Shown here: piece after piece, positions 59,700 through 64,000 of the stretch
How positions within the stretch are numbered: the first letter of the stretch is position 1
Layout: each line of letters starts with the position of its first letter
Source: Girardinichthys multiradiatus
Lineage: Eukaryota; Chordata; Actinopteri; Cyprinodontiformes; Goodeidae
Assembly (NCBI RefSeq): GCF_021462225.1
Contig: NC_061794.1
Span: 46,333,414 to 46,397,413, forward strand
Direction: 5' to 3'
Length of the DNA stretch: 64,000 nt
Position numbers and translations under genes: made by a program
The notes under the pieces: model-generated
Told to the model about the DNA's origin: nothing
The model's database searches: none
What the model saw: only the letters and a program-made list of their open reading frames with translations

Positions 59700-61130
59700 T
59701 TGATTCAGGTGTGCTGGAGAACAGATTAACCTAAACGTTGCAGGTTAGTAGCTCTAGAGGACTGCAGCTAAGCATCCCAGGACTACACATTACCATTGGT
59801 GGGAATAACAGTGTCACTTTTTTCAGTAATGGGTAATCTTACTAATTCAGCACACTGAGGGTTAAAGCTGTCTTCATTTGACCGAGGCGAAAACAATCGA
59901 TTAGGTGCTGCTGATTGGCTGAGGAAGAACAAAGTAGTCATTGTAAACCAACCAGAGACAGAACTGGCTGGGTGTTTACACACAAACACAGAAGGAAAGT
60001 GAATCTAAAAAGGTAAAAGAAAAATAACTAAACTGCAGTCATTGGACATTTAAGAAGCTAGTTGAATGTATGATCTATTGAGGGGAAATGATTGTGTCAA
60101 TATGATGAAGGCAGCGCGATATTTGGTGTTTAAGTTCTTTGTCACCAAGTGGATGAGGTATCATGCAGAGTATCCACTGTCCCAGTTGAAAGAATATTAG
60201 ACAATGATGATTGCTTGTTTTCTATATAGACGTGGAACCGTCCTCGGTGTCCAGACTACAGTCAGACTCAACAAAAATAAGTCCTGGGTTAGACAACCTG
60301 TTAACATTTAAGGTACAATAGTTACTATCATGATGTTTTTTTTTTAGGAAAAAAACAAACAAACCATTTATGACCATATCTTGATACATCTTCTTTATTT
60401 TCATGTTCTGATCTTCTGCTCAGCAAATTGAGTTTCTTTCAAAGCAGTTATTTGCTTTATTATCACCTCCACATCAAGTAGGTTGTTTTTGTTCTCTAAT
60501 TCCATGCATTTCCTCCATCTTTCTTCGCTAAAGGTTTAATTCACTTAACCTCTGTGTTGGGTGGGTTTCTGCGTGTGTGTGCGCGCAGGAGAGAGAAGAT
60601 GGTTAAATGTAATGATCAATAAAATAGATGATGATCGGGGTTTGTGTCCTTGTCTTGTGTCTGGCGATGTCTGGGACATCAATAAACTGAGACATCTGAA
60701 GGGAGGCTGTTTACCATAACTGTGACTCAGTCTGACTGGAATACAAAACCCACAGAAACACACAAATAAGTTGGCGATCAGTGAAAACCTGTCATCTTTC
60801 CTGGTCTTGATTTTCAGGTTATAGAGACAGAGGAGAGGAAACTGGGAATAAATATTTTAAAAGGAACAAGATGTTTTAAGTGTTGAATATTAATGTCCTA
60901 CTTCGCCCATTCCTTCAAAAATGTGTTGCGTGAATTTTGTTTTATTTATTTATTTGATTGTGTCCTGTCTGGCAGAGTATCGCTCAGAATTGTTGTCTGA
61001 GTGCCAAGAAATTGCCCAATAGATTTACTTTCACAAGCAGAGCATCACAGCTAATGCTTTAAAACTCTGCTTGATATTTATAAAATAAACTTTATTATAA
61101 ACTTCTTTGGGAATATTTCAATTGTTACGG
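59700..61130. other. no gene recognised
   Basis: No coding signal or known repeat. A short GTGTGTGTGCGCGC run lies at 60574-60588. Confidence 0.45.
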
Positions 61131-61140
61131 ACACGGAGAC

Positions 61141-61258
61141 TGAAATGAAAAGGAAAAAAGAAGCTCAAAAAAGAGAGAGATGGGGGAAAAGGGAAAAAGG
61201 GGAGAAAAGGAGGAAAGAGTGGAGGAGAGAAAGAAGGATGAAGAGAATACAAGATTAC
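61141..61258 (+). repeat. polypurine tract
   Basis: Nearly pure A/G for about 110 bases (GAAAAGGAAAAAAGAAG, GGGAAAAAGGGGAGAAAAGG, GGAGAGAAAGAAGG), followed at 61286-61301 by a T run. Capable of triplex DNA. Confidence 0.85.
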
Positions 61259-61399
61259 ACCCTGCTTGCTTGTACATCTGCAGCTGTTTTTTTTTTTTTT
61301 TTAACAAAATAGTACACAGTAATTCTGAATGTAAAATGTACGTAGTGAGAGGTGCAGCCCAATATAGAACATCTGTGTATCTGTCAACACCTGAAGCTT

Positions 61400-62805
61400 A
61401 ACACCTGTGAGTATGGGTGTGGACGCGCTTTGTATACAAGGTTTCTCCACAAAAATATGCAATAGCAAGTGTGAGGACCCACAGACCTGCCCCATGGTCC
61501 GTGGACGGACACTGAGGAGATCCGAGCCACAGACATCTAAAGGCCCCCCAAAGCACAGGAACCCCAGGAGAACCACCGCCGGGACTACCGCAACCCCCCC
61601 AGAGAAGAGCAGTGGAGAGTCCCAGGGGAACCACCCAGCCGCGACAGTGCGGAAGCCCCAGGGAGCCGCAGCGAAGAGCCCACAGGCCCTGCCGGCAGCC
61701 GCCAACGCCCGAGCAGATCCAGCCATGGACCCAGAGGCCCAAGACCCCGGGACACACCACCCCCCAAGCAGAGGCCAGACAGAGCCCAGGGGGCCAGGCC
61801 CCGGCAAGCAGTCACCAGGAGTGAGCCAGCACACACCAAAGCACCCGGCCACGGACACCAACAACCACAAGTACACCAGTGGGCAGAGACTCCAACCACC
61901 AGCAGGGGGTGTGGTGGGGAGGAAGCTGATCCAGGAGAGGGAGCAGTCCAAGACCCAACCTGTCGCAAAAAGAATAAAAAAAAAAAAACAGGCACACACA
62001 GTCACAATCACCCACTCCCACCCTCATGCATACACATAAAATCACTCACACCCAACGTAAGGATAAACAACAATGGACGTCATACACTCACTCACACTCC
62101 CTATGCATACTCTATACTCCTAGGTCCAGGCACCGGTACCCCCTAGGGGCAACCAGCCCCCGGACCCAGGAGGTGTTCCCCTTCCCTCCTGGGGCAGAGG
62201 CAGGCAGACAGCGCCGGTACTGCCCAGACCCGGGTAACCCCGGCCAGGCTCCCGCCCCCCCGCCCCGAACCCAGTCCCCAACAACCCCCATCCACCTCCG
62301 GAGAGGGGGCTATGTACAAAAGAGGGGTCCACATGGCCCAAAGCAAGCCGCCAACCGGAGCCGCCCCAGGACGGAGCAGTCCCGACCCCCCAACGAGCTC
62401 CGATCCCAACCCTATGAGTCTCCCACCCCAAGTGAACCCCAACAAGAACCTCCCCACAGGGCCACCCCCAACAAGGAAACCGATATCGAACACATCCCCC
62501 CGAACCCAAACGCCACGAATCCCCACCCCCACAGGGGCACACCCCCACAGGTGAACTCCGTGGCCGAGAAGCCGATGAAGCCACACCCACACAGCGCAAG
62601 CTCCATACACAGCCCCACTCTAAGAACCCCCGCCGCACCCCGCTCCCCCACCACACAGCGCACCGCAACGGCAAGGCAAGTGCCCCGCGCAACGCCACCC
62701 CCGCCCATTGGCGCAACAGGGCAGACCCCATCCAGCACCTCACCCACAACCGGATCCCGACCAGCGGCAGCCATGCGGATGGCACCCCCGCATGGCTGAA
62801 ATTGC
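61400..62805. other. GC-rich island with long proline-rich open frames, probably transposon-derived
   Basis: Two long plus-strand frames (61407-62039, 210 codons; 62026-62799, 257 codons) and equally long minus-strand frames coexist, so frame length reflects C-rich composition. The plus-strand products are Pro/Thr/Gln/Arg-rich without domains. An A-run (61975-61990) and a CACACTCAC-rich segment lie in the middle. Such C-rich blocks occur in untranslated or ORF1 regions of fish retroelements; a host gene is not supported. Confidence 0.45.
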
Positions 62806-63373
62806 TTTCTGTACAAGTGATCAGTGATCAGTCACAACTAAATGACACTCACATCAAAAGCTCCACTTAAAGTCAACAGTCCCATACCTCTTTTTGAGCA
62901 ACCAAAGCCACACAATCCTCAAGTAAAAAATATTTGCTCTCATTGGTTGCTATAACAAATTTACAGAAAGTGATTTAATTATTCCACTGTTAAACTGAAT
63001 TTAGACCACGTTCCAGTCTAAACAATCTACAGTCTCCAAGACTTCGTTGGATCGTGGCATATTTGGAAAACCTCATGTCAGTGTGACAGAAAGCGTGACC
63101 CTCCTGCCCTCTTAGCACCCAGCCTTCAGATTTTTCCCACATGCTTTTTTGGCCATCACACCACACACTGTACCTTCATATATTCAGTGGGGCTGTAGTT
63201 CCTCTGTGTTGTTCTTTAATGAAGACATTTCTAATTGTTTCTGAATTTTCCTTAGCTAACAGAAAATCCCATCAGCTTCTTCTAATAAGGATCTCTCTAC
63301 AGCGTTGTGTTGCTCTTCCATGGACCTCGCCAACTTGTTGCTGTTGGTCACAACATGTTGATAGACTGGTATA

Positions 63374-64000
63374 CAGGTCCTTCTCAAAATATTAGCATAT
63401 TGTGATAAAGTTCATTATTTTCCATAATGTCATGATGAAAATTTAACATTCATATATTTTGGATTTATTGCACACTAACTGAAATATTTCAGGTCTTTTA
63501 TTGTCTTAATACGGATGATTGTGGCATACAGCTCATGAAAACCCAAAATTCCTATCTCACAAAATTAGCATATTTCATCCGACCAATAAAAGAAAAGTGT
63601 TTTTAATACAAAACGTCAACCTTCAAATAATCATGTACAGTTATGCACTCAATACTTGGTCGGGAATCCTTTTGCAGAAATGACTGCTTCAATGCGGCGT
63701 GGCATGGAGGCAATCAGCCTGTGGCACTGCTGAGGTCTTATGGAGGCCCAGGATGCTTCGATAGCGGCCTTTAACTCATCCAGAGTGTTGGGTCTTGAGT
63801 CTCTCAACGTTCTCTTCACAATATCCCACAGATTCTCTATGGGGTTCAGGTCAGGAGAGTTGGCAGGCCAATTGAGCACAGTAATACCATGGTCAGTAAA
63901 CCATTTACCAGTGGTTTTGGCACTGTGAGCAGGTGCCAGGTCGTGCTGAAAAATGAAATCTTCATCTCCATAAAGCTTTTCAGTAGATGGAAGCATGAAG
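63374..64000 (-). mobile_element. Tc1-like transposon, cut by the right edge
   Basis: The terminal sequence CAGGTCCTTCTCAAAATATT begins at 63374 after a TA. On the minus strand 63649-63996 encodes 115 residues of DDE transposase: DEDFIFQHDLAPAHSAKTTG (second catalytic Asp), TVLNWPANSPDLNPIENLWD (third catalytic acidic residue, Glu) and the CHRLIASMPRRIEAVI end. It is open to the window edge with no stop, so this copy is relatively young; the N-terminal half lies outside. Confidence 0.92.

Noticed and set aside
61301..62011. 236-codon minus-strand frame rich in Gly/Trp/Cys
   Set aside because: Complement of the C-rich island; both strands are open because of composition.

Overview
The window is vertebrate, almost certainly teleost fish, nuclear DNA. 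It has large introns, GT-AG splice sites, CA, TA and ATCC microsatellites, and a dense layer of fish-type transposons (Tc1/mariner, pogo/Tigger-like, several LINE families, tRNA-derived SINEs and an LTR). Many repeats resemble those of spiny-rayed fishes, but I cannot name a species.

One host gene can be read with confidence: an L1-family neural cell adhesion molecule (l1cam) on the minus strand from 32226 down to 6283, running off the left edge. I placed 20 coding exons: a signal-peptide exon, a 15-nt mini-exon, six Ig domains of two exons each, and the first three fibronectin type III domains of two exons each. Every splice phase closes, giving about 940 residues of an expected 1250-1280. 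The last two fibronectin domains, the membrane segment and the cytoplasmic tail are not visible and should lie left of position 1. The 5' UTR and promoter are not securely placed.

Layout. 1-6282 is the intron after coding exon 20; it holds a MADF-like ORF next to a transposon end, a pogo/Tigger-like element that splits a plus-strand ORF, and a Tc1 relic containing a LINE fragment. 6283-32226 is the gene, with introns filled by Tc1-like relics, LINE pieces, a solo LTR, SINEs and MITEs. 32227-64000 shows no host coding exon that I recognise. It holds a degenerate array of an AACTTACAGGTTACTTT-like unit, microsatellites, a 5'-truncated LINE with a 12-bp target-site duplication, a Rex1-like LINE relic, a GC-rich proline-rich ORF island and a Tc1 transposase cut by the right edge.

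I found no prokaryotic genes, CRISPR arrays, rRNA or functional tRNA genes. The observations most worth following are the interrupted plus-strand ORF at 1246-2398, the ACAGGTTACTTT array, two same-family LINE copies that break at the same point of the reverse transcriptase, and the fish L1 sequence features (mini-exon, no RGD in Ig6, furin-type site in Fn3).
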